Origin: Chloroflexota bacterium | GTDB lineage: Bacteria > Chloroflexota > Anaerolineae > Anaerolineales > Anaerolineaceae | Reading direction: 5' to 3' | DNA length: 64,000 nucleotides | Assembly (NCBI GenBank): GCA_012522475.1 | Contig: JAAYKH010000002.1 | Coordinates: forward strand, 1-64,000 | Shown here: piece after piece, positions 25,777 to 35,815 of the stretch | How the letters are laid out: each line of letters opens with the position of its first letter | How positions within the stretch are numbered: the first letter of the stretch is position 1 | Program-made: the position numbers and the translations under genes | Notes under the pieces: generated by a model | Databases searched by the model: none | What the model saw: only the letters and a program-made list of their open reading frames with translations | What the model was told of the DNA's origin: nothing

Positions 25777-26349
25777 ATGAAACATCGCGTTGGATCAGTC
25801 GAGGTTATTTGTGGATCTATGTTTTGTGGCAAGACGGAAGAATTGATCCGTCGATTAATTCGGGCGCGTATCGCCAAACAAGCGGTCCAGGTTTTTAAAC
25901 CGATTATTGATTATCGTTTCAATCATGCCAAAGTTACCTCGCATTCGGGGGTTGATTTTGATGCTCAACCGGTGGAAGATTCCCAGGCAATCCTGAAGAT
26001 GTTGGAACCAGAGACAACCGTTGTGGGGATTGATGAAGTCCAGTTTTTTGATGATGGAATCGTTGATGTGGTTGAACAGCTGGCTGAACAGGGCTTAAGG
26101 GTGATTGTCACCGGCTTGGATACCGACTTTCGCGGTGAGCCCTTTGGCTGTATGCCAGAATTGATTGCCAGGTCTGAATATGTTGATAAACTGCATGCGA
26201 TTTGCATGGTTTGTGGTGAGACAGCCAGCCGGACACAACGATTGGTAAATGGAAAACCTGCCCGTTATGATGAGCCGATTGTGGTGATTGGCGCCAAGGA
26301 GATGTACGAAGCCCGCTGCCGAGCGCACCATGAAGTTCCAAGAGATTAA
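25777..26349 (+). CDS. tdk: Thymidine kinase (type II)
   Basis: This enzyme phosphorylates thymidine in the salvage pathway. The 190-residue protein has the P-loop GSMFCGKTEELIRR, the Walker-B-like VVGIDEVQFFD, the TGLDTDFRGEPFG lasso-region motif, and zinc-binding cysteines (CMVCGE and ARCRAHH). The start is ATG at 25777 with SD AGGAG; the frame extends back 16 codons into the terminator T-tract and is not believed. It is first of a salvage run with hpt. Confidence 0.96.
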   Translation: MKHRVGSVEVICGSMFCGKTEELIRRLIRARIAKQAVQVFKPIIDYRFNHAKVTSHSGVDFDAQPVEDSQAILKMLEPETTVVGIDEVQFFDDGIVDVVEQLAEQGLRVIVTGLDTDFRGEPFGCMPELIARSEYVDKLHAICMVCGETASRTQRLVNGKPARYDEPIVVIGAKEMYEARCRAHHEVPRD

Positions 26350-26364
26350 TCCCTGAGGTCATTT

Positions 26365-26922
26365 ATGCAAGATTATCATGAATTTATTGACGAAATATTG
26401 ATTGAAGAAGCACAGCTTAAAAAACGTATTCAGGAATTGGGCGAAGAGATCAGTCGGGACTATGACGGAAAAGAAATCCTGGCTATCTGCATTTTGCGGG
26501 GCGGTGTGATGTTCTTATCTGACCTGATTCGACACATCAAACCTCTGGTAGCGATTGATTTTATGGGCGTCTCCTCGTATGGTCTGGGCTTGCGCAGTTC
26601 AGAAGGCCAGGTGCGAATCACGCTGGATCTGACGACCAGCATTGCCGATCGGCATGTGCTGATTGTTGAAGACATTATTGACAGCGGAAATACGTTAGCT
26701 TCGGTTATTGAAATGTTGCAAACCAGGCACCCGGCAAGCCTGGAAGTGTGTACGCTTTTGAATAAAGTTTCTCGGCGTGAGGTGCACATCCCCATTAAAT
26801 ATTGTGGTTTTGAAATCCCTGATAAATTTGTCTTCGGCTACGGCCTGGACATGGATGAATTCTATCGCAACCTGCCTTTTATCGGTGTGGTTGACCTGGA
26901 AAAATATGAAGCTGGCTTTTGA
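26365..26922 (+). CDS. hpt: Hypoxanthine phosphoribosyltransferase
   Basis: It converts hypoxanthine (and guanine) with PRPP to IMP/GMP. The 185-residue protein contains LAICILRGGVMFLSDLIR, DFMGVSSYG, and the PRPP motif VLIVEDIIDSGNTL, and ends DEFYRNLPFIGVVD, the HPRT-type C-terminus. It lies 15 bases after tdk and overlaps cca by 17 bases. Confidence 0.96.
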   Translation: MQDYHEFIDEILIEEAQLKKRIQELGEEISRDYDGKEILAICILRGGVMFLSDLIRHIKPLVAIDFMGVSSYGLGLRSSEGQVRITLDLTTSIADRHVLIVEDIIDSGNTLASVIEMLQTRHPASLEVCTLLNKVSRREVHIPIKYCGFEIPDKFVFGYGLDMDEFYRNLPFIGVVDLEKYEAGF

Positions 26923-28414
26923 ACCCGAGCACCTGGCATTAATGGCCCAAATCAGGGAGATTTACAACCCTGACCGTCCAATTTACCTTGTGGGGGGTGC
27001 AGTTCGAGATGCACTGTTGGGGAAACCGCTGCACGACATGGATTTTGTGATGGAAGAAAACCCAACTTCATTGGCCAGGGAGCTTGCTAAACACCTGAAG
27101 GTCGGGTTTTTTATTCTGGATGATGAGCGACATACCGCCAGGGTGGTTTATTATGATTCGGAAGGCAAATATTTCCCCCTGGATTTTGTTCAGTTTACCG
27201 GCCAAAATATCGAGGAAGATTTGCGCAACCGTGATTTTACAATCAATGCCATGGCCGTGCCGGTGAACCAGGTCACCCGGGTGATTGACCCGTTGGGTGG
27301 TCAGGCCGATTTGGAAATGGGTTTGTTGCGCTTGTGTAATGAACGCTCCTTATTGGACGATCCGGTGCGCGTCCTGCGCGGGGTGCGGTTGGCGGTTCAA
27401 TTTGACCTGAAATTCGACGCTGGGTTGGAACAAGCGTTACAGGAGGCAGGTACCCGGTTATCCAGAACAACCAGTGAACGTCAACGAGATGAATTCTTTC
27501 GGCTGCTGGCAGGGCCAAATCCGGCTAAAGCCTTAGAGCTTTGTCTGCGTCTGCACATTTTTGACACGTTGTTTCCAGTCCTGGCTGAGAAGGTGCCAGG
27601 TTCGGCAGCGTTGCAGCGGCCATCAGTCAATCAGGTGATCAAAATTGTGGAGCGATACGATGCATTGCTGCAGGTATTGACCTCCGCTGGGGACGATTTA
27701 CAGGACGCCGATTGGCTGATGCGGACGGCCCGGGATGTTTTAGGCCAGTTTTCATCTGAAATTGGAACATATTTTTCCGCTGAACTGACGCCAGGCCGTC
27801 CAAAAGCAGCGCTGGCCTATTTGGGGATGTTGCTATCTCAATTGGAACTATCATCAGCCAGTGATCACAGTCAAGGCCAACAGGAAGTTGAGTACGCCTT
27901 GGACGATGGTGAACTTGTGTATGAAACCTGCAAACAATTCTCCTTAAGCAATGTTGAATCGCGCTGGGTACAGACATTTGCTCAACATCATCAACAGTTG
28001 CTGCCGCGCATCACCGCCTGTGATGCGCCAGACCGGCGGACAATCTTTTGTTTCTTCAAGCAGACGAAAGAGGTGGGTGTGGCGCTTGCCATACATGCCC
28101 TGGCCCAGTTGCTGGTAGCGGATGGTGCGGACCTTGTTCAGGAAGTTTGGCGATGTGCTTTAAAGGCTGTTGAGACCTACCTTAGTGCTTGGTGGAAAGG
28201 CCACGACGAGCTAATTGCCCCCCGACTGTTTCTGGATGGGAATGACCTCCAAAAAGAATTTGGCTTGACGCCTGGAAAACTCATCGGCGATCTATTGACT
28301 AACCTGGAGGAAGAACAGGCGAGCGGCATCATACGATCACCGGATCAGGCTCGAAACTACGTGAGGAACTGGCTTTCCGAGCTTCCCGAACGTGGAGAAA
28401 ACCATGAAAGCTAA
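26906..28414 (+). CDS. cca: CCA-adding enzyme / poly(A) polymerase family protein
   Basis: This 502-residue class II nucleotidyltransferase has the signature IYLVGGAVRDALLG then HDMDFVME (catalytic Asp pair), the RDFTINAMA motif, and the RNA-binding motif DDPVRVLRGVRLAVQFDLKF. It adds or repairs CCA ends of tRNA, or tails RNA; sequence alone does not separate the two. Residues from about 230 are more divergent. The start is ATG at 26906 (overlapping hpt) or 26942, both with weak SD. Its end overlaps the next gene by 11 bases. Confidence 0.9.
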   Translation: MKLAFEPEHLALMAQIREIYNPDRPIYLVGGAVRDALLGKPLHDMDFVMEENPTSLARELAKHLKVGFFILDDERHTARVVYYDSEGKYFPLDFVQFTGQNIEEDLRNRDFTINAMAVPVNQVTRVIDPLGGQADLEMGLLRLCNERSLLDDPVRVLRGVRLAVQFDLKFDAGLEQALQEAGTRLSRTTSERQRDEFFRLLAGPNPAKALELCLRLHIFDTLFPVLAEKVPGSAALQRPSVNQVIKIVERYDALLQVLTSAGDDLQDADWLMRTARDVLGQFSSEIGTYFSAELTPGRPKAALAYLGMLLSQLELSSASDHSQGQQEVEYALDDGELVYETCKQFSLSNVESRWVQTFAQHHQQLLPRITACDAPDRRTIFCFFKQTKEVGVALAIHALAQLLVADGADLVQEVWRCALKAVETYLSAWWKGHDELIAPRLFLDGNDLQKEFGLTPGKLIGDLLTNLEEEQASGIIRSPDQARNYVRNWLSELPERGENHES

Positions 28415-29195
28415 AATTAATGGCATTGAACTGGCATTTGATTTAATTGATGGGCACCCACCGGCACTGCTTCTCTTGCATGGGTTTGGGTTGAACCGGA
28501 CGATTTGGCGCGAATTGATTGAAAACTATCTGGGCGGGCAGCAGGTTATTGTTCCTGACCTGCGCGGTCATGGTGAAAGCGACGTTCCACCCGGGCCGTA
28601 TTCAATGGCTCTTTTAGCGCAAGATATGGCCGGCTTATTAGAAAGCCTCGGTGTTGAACGAGCGATTGTTTGTGGCCATTCGATGGGCGGTTATGTGACC
28701 TTGGCCTTTGCAGAGCAATTCCCCGAAAAGCTGGCCGGGTTAGGTTTGATCACCACCACTGCCCTGGCAGATTCTGCTGATAAACGAACAGGACGCTATG
28801 ACCTGATCAAGCAAGTACAAAAGCGTGGTTCAATAACTGTGGCAGAAAGCCTGGCGCCCAGGCTTTCCAATGTTTTGGGTGTGGTTAATCAAAGTCACGC
28901 GCTGATCAGCCAGTGTGACCCGATGGGTTTAATTGGCTCACTGCAAGGTATGGCAGATCGAGATGACAAGACCGATGTATTGCAAAAAATAAAGGTGCCA
29001 GCGCTGGCTGTAGCTGGGGAAGATGACCGGATTACAGATTATGCGGAAAGCCAGGCAATGGCAGCGGCGATATGCGAGGGGACGTTTATAGGGATGCCAT
29101 CTGTTGGGCACATGCCCATGCTTGAAAACCCAAACATGTTAGGGCAGGCACTGTGTGCTTTGACAGAACGGGTACGGACAGCTTCTTTTGATTGA
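28404..29195 (+). CDS. Alpha/beta hydrolase
   Basis: The 263-residue protein has the alpha/beta-hydrolase fold marks: oxyanion loop LLLHGFGLNRTIW, PDLRGHGES, the nucleophile elbow CGHSMGGY, a late acid (GEDDRI) and the catalytic His in SVGHMPMLE. The substrate cannot be told; the closest-looking groups are non-haem haloperoxidase/esterase-type enzymes. The start is ATG at 28404 with SD TGGAG 8 bases upstream, overlapping cca by 11 bases, so it is probably co-translated. Confidence 0.88.
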   Translation: MKAKINGIELAFDLIDGHPPALLLLHGFGLNRTIWRELIENYLGGQQVIVPDLRGHGESDVPPGPYSMALLAQDMAGLLESLGVERAIVCGHSMGGYVTLAFAEQFPEKLAGLGLITTTALADSADKRTGRYDLIKQVQKRGSITVAESLAPRLSNVLGVVNQSHALISQCDPMGLIGSLQGMADRDDKTDVLQKIKVPALAVAGEDDRITDYAESQAMAAAICEGTFIGMPSVGHMPMLENPNMLGQALCALTERVRTASFD

Positions 29196-29267
29196 GTTGG
29201 CGACGGGTTATTTAAGTTAAACGGGGATAGCCACGGTCTGAAATAAAAAGGAAACGATAAGGAAACG

Positions 29268-29807
29268 ATGATGAGGATTCAAGATGTCATCTACACACGT
29301 CGGAGTATCCGGCAATACCAGGAAAGACCGGTTGAGGCAGAAAAGATCGAGCTGTTGCTCAAGGCTGCTATGGCAGCGCCATCGGCAATGAACATTAAGC
29401 CCTGGGAGTTTGTGATCGTCACGAAACCAGACCAATTAGAAGCGATACAGTCGGCCCTGATCTTTGGCAAAATGGGTGTTCCTGCTGCCATTGCCGTTTG
29501 CGGAAACCTCTCGTTGTTTAAGAAACCTCTGGCAGAAAGATTTTGGGTTCAAGATTGCAGCGCGGCCACACAAAATATCCTGCTTTCAGCGGTTGAATTA
29601 GGGCTAGGTACAGTTTGGCTGGGGGTATACCCTATTTCCAGTTTTACCAAAAAAATAACAAAAATCCTGTCACTGCCCAAGCACGTTGTACCGCTGAATG
29701 TGATCTATGTTGGCTACCCGGCAGAAGAAAAACCCGCACGCACCCAATTTGATGCAACGCGGGTTCACTGGCAAGTTTATGGTCAATCCGATGAGTCGGG
29801 CAGATAG
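29268..29807 (+). CDS. Nitroreductase-family FMN protein
   Basis: The 179-residue protein is a short nitroreductase: N-terminal VIYTRRSIRQYQERPV (FMN phosphate binding by Arg residues), AAPSAMNIKPWEFVIV, an internal AATQNILLSAVELGLGTVWLG segment, and the C-terminal NVIYVGYPAEEK. Members reduce nitroaromatics, quinones or flavins with NAD(P)H; the physiological substrate here is unknown. The start is preceded by two copies of AAGGAAACGAT-like sequence; the second serves as SD. Confidence 0.9.
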   Translation: MMRIQDVIYTRRSIRQYQERPVEAEKIELLLKAAMAAPSAMNIKPWEFVIVTKPDQLEAIQSALIFGKMGVPAAIAVCGNLSLFKKPLAERFWVQDCSAATQNILLSAVELGLGTVWLGVYPISSFTKKITKILSLPKHVVPLNVIYVGYPAEEKPARTQFDATRVHWQVYGQSDESGR

Positions 29808-29822
29808 AGCCCACCCTGGGGA

Positions 29823-30815
29823 CTACTTCTGATACTTAATCAACAATTCCGTTTCCTGTGCGATGTCAATACCTACTTTTAACTTGGGCGGGCCCGGACG
29901 CGAGCGGTGCCATTCGAGGTTTTCACTGACGGTTTGCGAAAGCGGTCTGAAGTCTAACCCGGCTTTGAGAGCTTTGTTGATATTGACGTTGTAAAAACCA
30001 GCGAAGGCAGGATCGGTTGTGGGCACCCAGAGCGGCAAATCGCTCCAGGGTAAAACACCATTGTTGAGCAGAAAAGGTTCATCAACCCAGACAAAGCTGG
30101 CGTCGGAGAGCGAAGCCTCTCTGCAGGAAACCAAAAGCGACCCAAACGTGGCGGGTTTGCGAGGGCCGGTGGCATTATACACACCCTCACTTTTTGCTTT
30201 GATTTGATTGATGATGAACTCAGCCATGTCACGCACATCAATAAACTGCAGGCTGGCGCTTGGCGGTGAAGGGGCTAAAACCTGCCCTCCCAGGGACACC
30301 CGGTAGGGCCAATAGGTGAATCGATCAGACGGGTCATTGGGACCGACCATAACCCCGGGTCGCAGGACCAGTACACGCCCATCGAAATTTTGCTGGATTT
30401 CATATTCACATAACGCTTTCAGGGCGCCGTACGCTTCGCCCATGTAATCTTCGTTGGTTGGGTCATCGAGCTGCGCTAAAGGATAGGTTTCCGTGATGTC
30501 CGGTGTTCTGTAATCCTCGTATACAGACACGGAAGAGATAAACACGTAGGTCTCACATTTGCCAGAAAGCATTTGGGCAGACTGTTTTACAACACGGGGC
30601 ACAAATCCACTGGTGTCGATGACCGCATCCCATTTACGTCGCTTGAGGGCATCCAAGTTGCCGTCCCGGTCACCAATCAGGTTGGTGACTTTGGGAAACA
30701 GCTCCGGGTTGGTGATCCCACGGTTGAACAGGACGGGAGTATCTCCGGCCTCGAGGAGCGCTTCAACCAGGGCGATGCCTAAAAATTTTTTTCCGCCTAG
30801 AATGAGAATTTTCAT
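29823..30815 (-). CDS. Extended/atypical SDR family NAD-dependent epimerase-like protein
   Basis: The 330-residue protein has a Rossmann N-terminus KILILGGKKFLGIALVEALL, where the usual GxxGxxG is GGKKFLG, as in the atypical branch that includes CSP41-like proteins. ISSVSVYEDY and YGALKA supply the Ser/Tyr-Lys catalytic set. FIDVRDMAEFII and YNATGP are typical of nucleotide-sugar-type SDRs. The substrate is unknown. It converges on the nitroreductase gene with a 15-base gap. Confidence 0.85.
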   Translation of the reverse strand: MKILILGGKKFLGIALVEALLEAGDTPVLFNRGITNPELFPKVTNLIGDRDGNLDALKRRKWDAVIDTSGFVPRVVKQSAQMLSGKCETYVFISSVSVYEDYRTPDITETYPLAQLDDPTNEDYMGEAYGALKALCEYEIQQNFDGRVLVLRPGVMVGPNDPSDRFTYWPYRVSLGGQVLAPSPPSASLQFIDVRDMAEFIINQIKAKSEGVYNATGPRKPATFGSLLVSCREASLSDASFVWVDEPFLLNNGVLPWSDLPLWVPTTDPAFAGFYNVNINKALKAGLDFRPLSQTVSENLEWHRSRPGPPKLKVGIDIAQETELLIKYQK

Positions 30816-30975
30816 GGATACCTCGCATCATGATAATGTACGGTGTGAAGGAATTCCAATTGGACAGGAGGTCACATCTTCCGTTTGATTTAGCCACTCT
30901 TTTTTATTATACAATAATCAGCTGAACGCGTGGATTGGTTTTATCAGAAATGTTTGTACAATGTGCGGACAAAAA

Positions 30976-32484
30976 TTATTCCAGGTTAATCCAAACGGCA
31001 TTCAGGCCGGTGTAATCGGTGAACAGGTCGGATTCGATCAAGAGGTGACTGACCTGGTTCACCAAATCGTAATTATACAGTTTGCCGTGTGTGCGATATA
31101 AGAAACCCATAGAATCCGGATGCCACTGAATTTCTAAGGACGTTTCTTCGAGTTTCAATTCAGTGTTCAAATGTAAATCAGCATCCAATAAAAATACCCC
31201 TCCAGTCCGGCTGACCATTACAAAGGCGTTGCTATTTGGTGCCGGCGTTATTGTGAGGACGTTATCGAAAAAAGGCGCCATGTTCAGGGCTTGATCTAAA
31301 AGGTAACTTTTCATTTCACACTGAATCATGATTTGGTCAGGAAAAGAATGCTGAAAATAACAGTTCTTTTGCAACTCGATTTTCTTTGACAAAGCGCCTT
31401 CGTAGGTCAATAATTTGAATGAAGTCGTTTCAGAATCAGTCCCTTTTTGGGAAAATAATAAATACTCACCGAATTGCCTCAGGTCAGAGAAATGTTCGTT
31501 GAGTATACGTGTCGTTTCAAAAGAGTTTATGTTGATAATTGAAAACCCCTCGCCGCCGCTCATGGATGTTTGGTGGGTAACCCCAAGGAGGTCATTCGCC
31601 AGCCAGTTTAACGACGGGTTTTGTATGTCTGTCGGAAGGGGTACAGGCTGAGTGGTTTGGCCGTCAATGTTAATCAGGAAATAATTTTTATCGCGATAGG
31701 CGCCGGGGATCGTCACAAGTCCTTTTTTCAGCAAAATGTGTTTCTTATCTGGAGACAGCGAGAAGCTTTCTAACAAGCCGGGTTGGTCTTCTAATTGGCT
31801 TATCTCTCCGGTATGGTGGTCAGCAAGAAAAAGGTTGGTACTGGTTTCCCCCGCATCCTGCACAAAGATATGGTAGCGATCGCTCTGATACCATGAAAAG
31901 CATTTTATAGACTCGTTATAAGCCTCCCTGATCGCAGCTAATAGTTCAGCTTCATTATAAAGGAGGTCGCTCAGCAGGAGCTGGGCTTCAATTGCAGCCG
32001 ATGCGGGGTTAAACAACGCTGGCTGGTTGAAATTGAAAGTTTCAACGGTGACACCGGTTCGCAAGTCGATGATCATGCCGGAGTTTTCATTGAGAGGGAG
32101 ATACAAACGCGTGCCACTGGGTGATAAATATGTTCGCAAGCGCAGGCGTGAGCTTGTCACCGGTGGTTGGAAAGGAAGGCTGACGAGCGTTTCAGGATTT
32201 AGAAACAGGTATTCATCAAAACTGGTTTGGATCAGTAGCACAGGCTCTGGAAGCGATGTCAAATTGGAAGTTGTGGTGGCTGAAGGGGCGCCGGTGGGCC
32301 TTTGGGTTTCTGCGATTGCTAAGGTTGCCGTCGGGGTAGGCAGTGTCTCTGCACTTTCAATTGTGGCTTCAGTCGGCGTTGGTGGCGTACAACCCGAGAA
32401 ACTAAACAACGCGATCAGTATGATGAATGGAAATAAGGGTATTTTATTCACGGGCGACTTGGACATCCAGGGAGATTGAGTCAT
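30976..32484 (-). CDS. Predicted lipoprotein with beta-propeller-like repeats
   Basis: The 502-residue protein has a lipobox LFSFSGC near residue 32, a Thr/Pro-rich linker (about 33-75) and then a long extracellular part rich in short beta motifs such as SLSPDKKHILL, NWLANDLLGV and IQWHPDSMGFLYR. These spaced WxxD/SPD-type motifs suggest a WD40/TolB-like beta-propeller. I do not recognise the family. An internal Met at 7 could be the real start. It lies upstream of, and on the same strand as, the SDR gene with a 160-base gap that contains a TATAAT, so they are probably separate units. Confidence 0.75.
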   Translation of the reverse strand: MTQSPWMSKSPVNKIPLFPFIILIALFSFSGCTPPTPTEATIESAETLPTPTATLAIAETQRPTGAPSATTTSNLTSLPEPVLLIQTSFDEYLFLNPETLVSLPFQPPVTSSRLRLRTYLSPSGTRLYLPLNENSGMIIDLRTGVTVETFNFNQPALFNPASAAIEAQLLLSDLLYNEAELLAAIREAYNESIKCFSWYQSDRYHIFVQDAGETSTNLFLADHHTGEISQLEDQPGLLESFSLSPDKKHILLKKGLVTIPGAYRDKNYFLINIDGQTTQPVPLPTDIQNPSLNWLANDLLGVTHQTSMSGGEGFSIININSFETTRILNEHFSDLRQFGEYLLFSQKGTDSETTSFKLLTYEGALSKKIELQKNCYFQHSFPDQIMIQCEMKSYLLDQALNMAPFFDNVLTITPAPNSNAFVMVSRTGGVFLLDADLHLNTELKLEETSLEIQWHPDSMGFLYRTHGKLYNYDLVNQVSHLLIESDLFTDYTGLNAVWINLE

Positions 32485-32913
32485 ATCCGCTTTCGTAATT
32501 CAGGCACTGATGAGAAGCTCGGGTAAATTATAACGGCAATGCGCTTACCCGGGTTAACTGGTGATGAGGGCCTATCTTCTATAAGGCTTTGAATTAAAAA
32601 CTTGGTTACAACTTATTGGCAGAACATACAACACAGGTGGCGGGCTTTGTGCAGGGCATTTGACGCCAGTGCCCGATGTTTAGCGTTGTTTTGCCAGGTC
32701 GGTGTTGTATTGTTCTTGCTTTTGAGATTTTAATTGGCTTGTGACTTGATCAACTTTGCTTCCGGCGGAAAACCATAGATATTTACAAACCTTTAACTGG
32801 AAACAGAAATAGGTATAGAGTATCTTGTTTCTTAATGGTAGAATAACGTGTTTGAGAGCTATTTTATGAGTTGTTCTAATTTATGATAAAAAAATTTTAT
32901 TAAAGGAGCAAGA
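32485..32913. other. Divergent intergenic region before ppdK
   Basis: About 430 bases separate the lipoprotein start (minus) from ppdK (plus). No frame looks coding. AT-rich DNA near 32820-32900 with a TAGAAT (around 32840) probably contains the ppdK promoter, but no good -35 partner could be placed. AAAGGAG at 32902-32908 is the ppdK SD. No riboswitch-like fold was obvious. Confidence 0.5.
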
Positions 32914-35757
32914 ATGACAGACAAGAAATGGGTGTATTTATACGACCAGGTGGAAGAAGCGGAGCAGTATGCCGGAGATTGGGATAGCGTGCGCGGTCTG
33001 CTTGGCGGTAAAGGTGCAAACCTGGCAGAAATGACGCGGATTGGTGTTCCGGTACCCCCTGGCTTCACTGTTACTACAGAAGCTTGTATCGCTTACCAGG
33101 ATGACCGAACGTTCCCAGCGGGGATGTGGGAGCAGGTACTAGCCAGCATGAATGCCGTTGAGGAAAAGACGGGCAAGAAATTCGGCGACCCCTCCAATCC
33201 CCTGCTGGTTTCCTGCCGTTCTGGCGCTAAAATGTCGATGCCCGGCATGATGGATACCGTTTTGAACATTGGTTTAAACGATGAAACTGCAAAAGGTATG
33301 GTTGAGCTTACCGGAAATGAGCGTTTCGTGTTTGATTCATACCGTCGCCTGGTGCAGATGTTTGGCTCTGTGGTGCTGGATATTCCGGACGAAGCCTTTG
33401 AGGATGAACTGGATAGCTACAAAGCTGCGAAGGGCGTTGAAATGGACACAGACCTCGACGCTGAGGATTGGAAGGCATTGACCGAGACATTCAAAGCTGT
33501 GGTTAAAAAAGAAATCGGTTACGATTTCCCGCAAGACCCTGAAAAACAGTTGGAATTGGCAACCAAAGCGGTATTCAATTCCTGGAACGCTAAAAGGGCG
33601 ATTGATTACCGACGTCGTGCCAATATCCCAGACGATTTAGGCACAGCGGTTAATATCCAAACAATGGTGTTTGGCAACATGGGTTGGGATTCAGGCACCG
33701 GCGTGGCGTTTACCCGTGATCCTGGCAGCGGTGAAAAGAAACTCTATGGCGATTTCTTAATGAACGCTCAGGGCGAGGATGTTGTAGCTGGTATTCGCAA
33801 CACAGAACCGATTGAAAAATTGGCTGATGAAATGCCCGAAGTCTTCAAAGAATCTGCTGATATCGCTCTGAAACTTGAAAACCACTATGACGACATGCAA
33901 GATGTGGAGTTCACCATCGAGAAAGGCAAGCTGTGGATGCTGCAGACCCGGTCTGGTAAACGGACTGCGAAGGCTGCTATCAAGGTGGCTGTTGACATGG
34001 CCAATGAAGGATTGATCGACAGGGAAACTGCCATCATGCGGGTAGACCCTGAACATGTTGACCAAATGCTGCACCCCCAATTCGACCCGAATACGATTGA
34101 AGCTGCCCGGCAGGATAATTGCATGTTTGCCAGCGGCGTTAACGCCTCACCAGGGGCTGCTGTTGGGCAGGTTTACTTTGATGCCGATACGGCTGAAAAA
34201 ATGGCTCTGGAAGAGGGACAGAACGTGATTATGGTGCGCCCCTTCACCAAACCTGACGATGTGCATGGCATGCTGGCCGCCAAAGGTATCCTGACCAGCG
34301 AGGGCGGTGCAACCTCCCACGCCGCCGTGGTTGCCCGTCAATTCGGTGTGCCCTGTATCGTTGGCGCCTCGATGATGTCGATTAACCTGGCGAAACGCGA
34401 ATTGTACTCAAATGGAAAAGTTGTCAAAGAAGGTGATTGGGTCTCTTTGGACGGCAGCTCTGGCGCAGCTTATCTCGGCAAGCTGGACCTGACCACACCT
34501 GATCTTGAAGAGCAGACAGAATTGATGACCCTGCTGGATTGGGCTGACGAGATTGCACGGTTAGAGGTTTGGGTTAACGCTGATTATCCTGCTGACGCCG
34601 TGCGTGCGCGTGCTTTTGGAGCCAAAGGTATTGGATTGTGTCGAACAGAGCACATGTTCTTTGAAGAAGAACGCCTGCCGCATGTTGAAAAGATGATTCT
34701 TAATGCCGATGAAGCCCAAAAATTGATCGACGTTGCAGAGCGCTTAGAGGGTGCTTTGAGCTCAGGTCGTTTTGAAGGACGACCGCTCACTGACGATCTT
34801 CGAAAGATGGTCGAAGATGAGCTGGCAGGAGCCAAAGTCGCTTTGCAGGGTTCGGATGCCGTCAAAGCCTATCATGCCTCATTAGAGGCATTATTGCCCT
34901 CACAGCGCGGTGATTTTTACGGTTTGTTCGAGGCGATGGATGGCTTACCCGTGATTATCCGCCTGATTGACCCGCCGCTGCACGAGTTTTTACCCTCGCA
35001 AGAAGAATTGTTGGTAGACGTGACCACCATGCGGGTCAAAGGTGAACAGGATGGGTTGAAAGAAAAAGAAACCCTGCTGGCTGCCGTCAACAAATTGCAT
35101 GAAAGCAACCCGATGATGGGGTTGCGAGGCATCCGTCTGGGTATTGTTTACCCTGATATTATGCGCATGCAGGTGCGGGCGATCTTTGAAGCCGCCAGTG
35201 AAGCAGCACAAAAAGGCATCGTTGTGTATCCTGAGATCATGATTCCGCTTACCGGCCATATCAATGAGCTCAAAGACGTTCAGCCAGAATTAGAAGCGAT
35301 TGCCAAGAGCGTTATGGCTGAGAAAAATGTTAACTTCAACTATAAATTTGGCACGATGATTGAGATCCCCCGGGCAGCCCTGACCGCTGGTGAGATTGCT
35401 GAAGTGGCAGAGTTCTTTTCTTTCGGAACAAATGACCTGACCCAGATGGGCTTTGGCTACAGCCGGGATGACGCTGAACGGAATTTCTTAATCACTTATG
35501 TTGAAAAAGGCATTCTGCCGGAAAACCCCTTCCAGGTTTTGGATCGGAAAGGCATTGGCCGCCTGATGGAATTGGCTGTCAAGGAAGGCCGTGAAGTTCG
35601 CCCCGACCTCGAGGTTGGCATTTGTGGTGAGGATGGTGGCGATCCAAGTTCGATTGAGTTCTGCCATCTCGTTGGCAATAACTACGTGAGTTGCTCACCC
35701 TTCCGTGTGCCGGTTGCGCGCTTGGCTGCAGCACAGGCCAAGATCAAGAACGGCTAA
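32914..35757 (+). CDS. ppdK: Pyruvate, phosphate dikinase
   Basis: PPDK interconverts pyruvate/ATP/Pi and PEP/AMP/PPi. The 947-residue protein starts with the ATP-grasp part (RGLLGGKGANLAEMTRIGVPVPPGF), has the phospho-histidine loop TSEGGATSHAAVVARQFGVPC, and a PEP-binding TIM barrel with GLCRTEHMF, GLRGIRLG, FSFGTNDLTQM and CGEDGGDPSS. It is longer than the common ~875 residues because of about 70 extra residues near 620-690 (Glu/Ala-rich). The usual CGEHGG is CGEDGG here. It is monocistronic, with a terminator 20 bases downstream. It may serve PEP synthesis or PPi-based glycolysis. Confidence 0.96.
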   Translation: MTDKKWVYLYDQVEEAEQYAGDWDSVRGLLGGKGANLAEMTRIGVPVPPGFTVTTEACIAYQDDRTFPAGMWEQVLASMNAVEEKTGKKFGDPSNPLLVSCRSGAKMSMPGMMDTVLNIGLNDETAKGMVELTGNERFVFDSYRRLVQMFGSVVLDIPDEAFEDELDSYKAAKGVEMDTDLDAEDWKALTETFKAVVKKEIGYDFPQDPEKQLELATKAVFNSWNAKRAIDYRRRANIPDDLGTAVNIQTMVFGNMGWDSGTGVAFTRDPGSGEKKLYGDFLMNAQGEDVVAGIRNTEPIEKLADEMPEVFKESADIALKLENHYDDMQDVEFTIEKGKLWMLQTRSGKRTAKAAIKVAVDMANEGLIDRETAIMRVDPEHVDQMLHPQFDPNTIEAARQDNCMFASGVNASPGAAVGQVYFDADTAEKMALEEGQNVIMVRPFTKPDDVHGMLAAKGILTSEGGATSHAAVVARQFGVPCIVGASMMSINLAKRELYSNGKVVKEGDWVSLDGSSGAAYLGKLDLTTPDLEEQTELMTLLDWADEIARLEVWVNADYPADAVRARAFGAKGIGLCRTEHMFFEEERLPHVEKMILNADEAQKLIDVAERLEGALSSGRFEGRPLTDDLRKMVEDELAGAKVALQGSDAVKAYHASLEALLPSQRGDFYGLFEAMDGLPVIIRLIDPPLHEFLPSQEELLVDVTTMRVKGEQDGLKEKETLLAAVNKLHESNPMMGLRGIRLGIVYPDIMRMQVRAIFEAASEAAQKGIVVYPEIMIPLTGHINELKDVQPELEAIAKSVMAEKNVNFNYKFGTMIEIPRAALTAGEIAEVAEFFSFGTNDLTQMGFGYSRDDAERNFLITYVEKGILPENPFQVLDRKGIGRLMELAVKEGREVRPDLEVGICGEDGGDPSSIEFCHLVGNNYVSCSPFRVPVARLAAAQAKIKNG

Positions 35758-35775
35758 TGGAATTTACCTGAGAAA

Positions 35776-35815
35776 AACTGAGGCTGCATGAAATATAGCA
35801 GCCTCAGTTGTTTTT
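35776..35815 (+). terminator. Terminator after ppdK
   Basis: A 12-bp perfect stem (AACTGAGGCTGC / GCAGCCTCAGTT, 35776-35787 with 35798-35809) and a 10-base loop are followed by GTTTTT. It is a strong intrinsic terminator. Confidence 0.88.
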
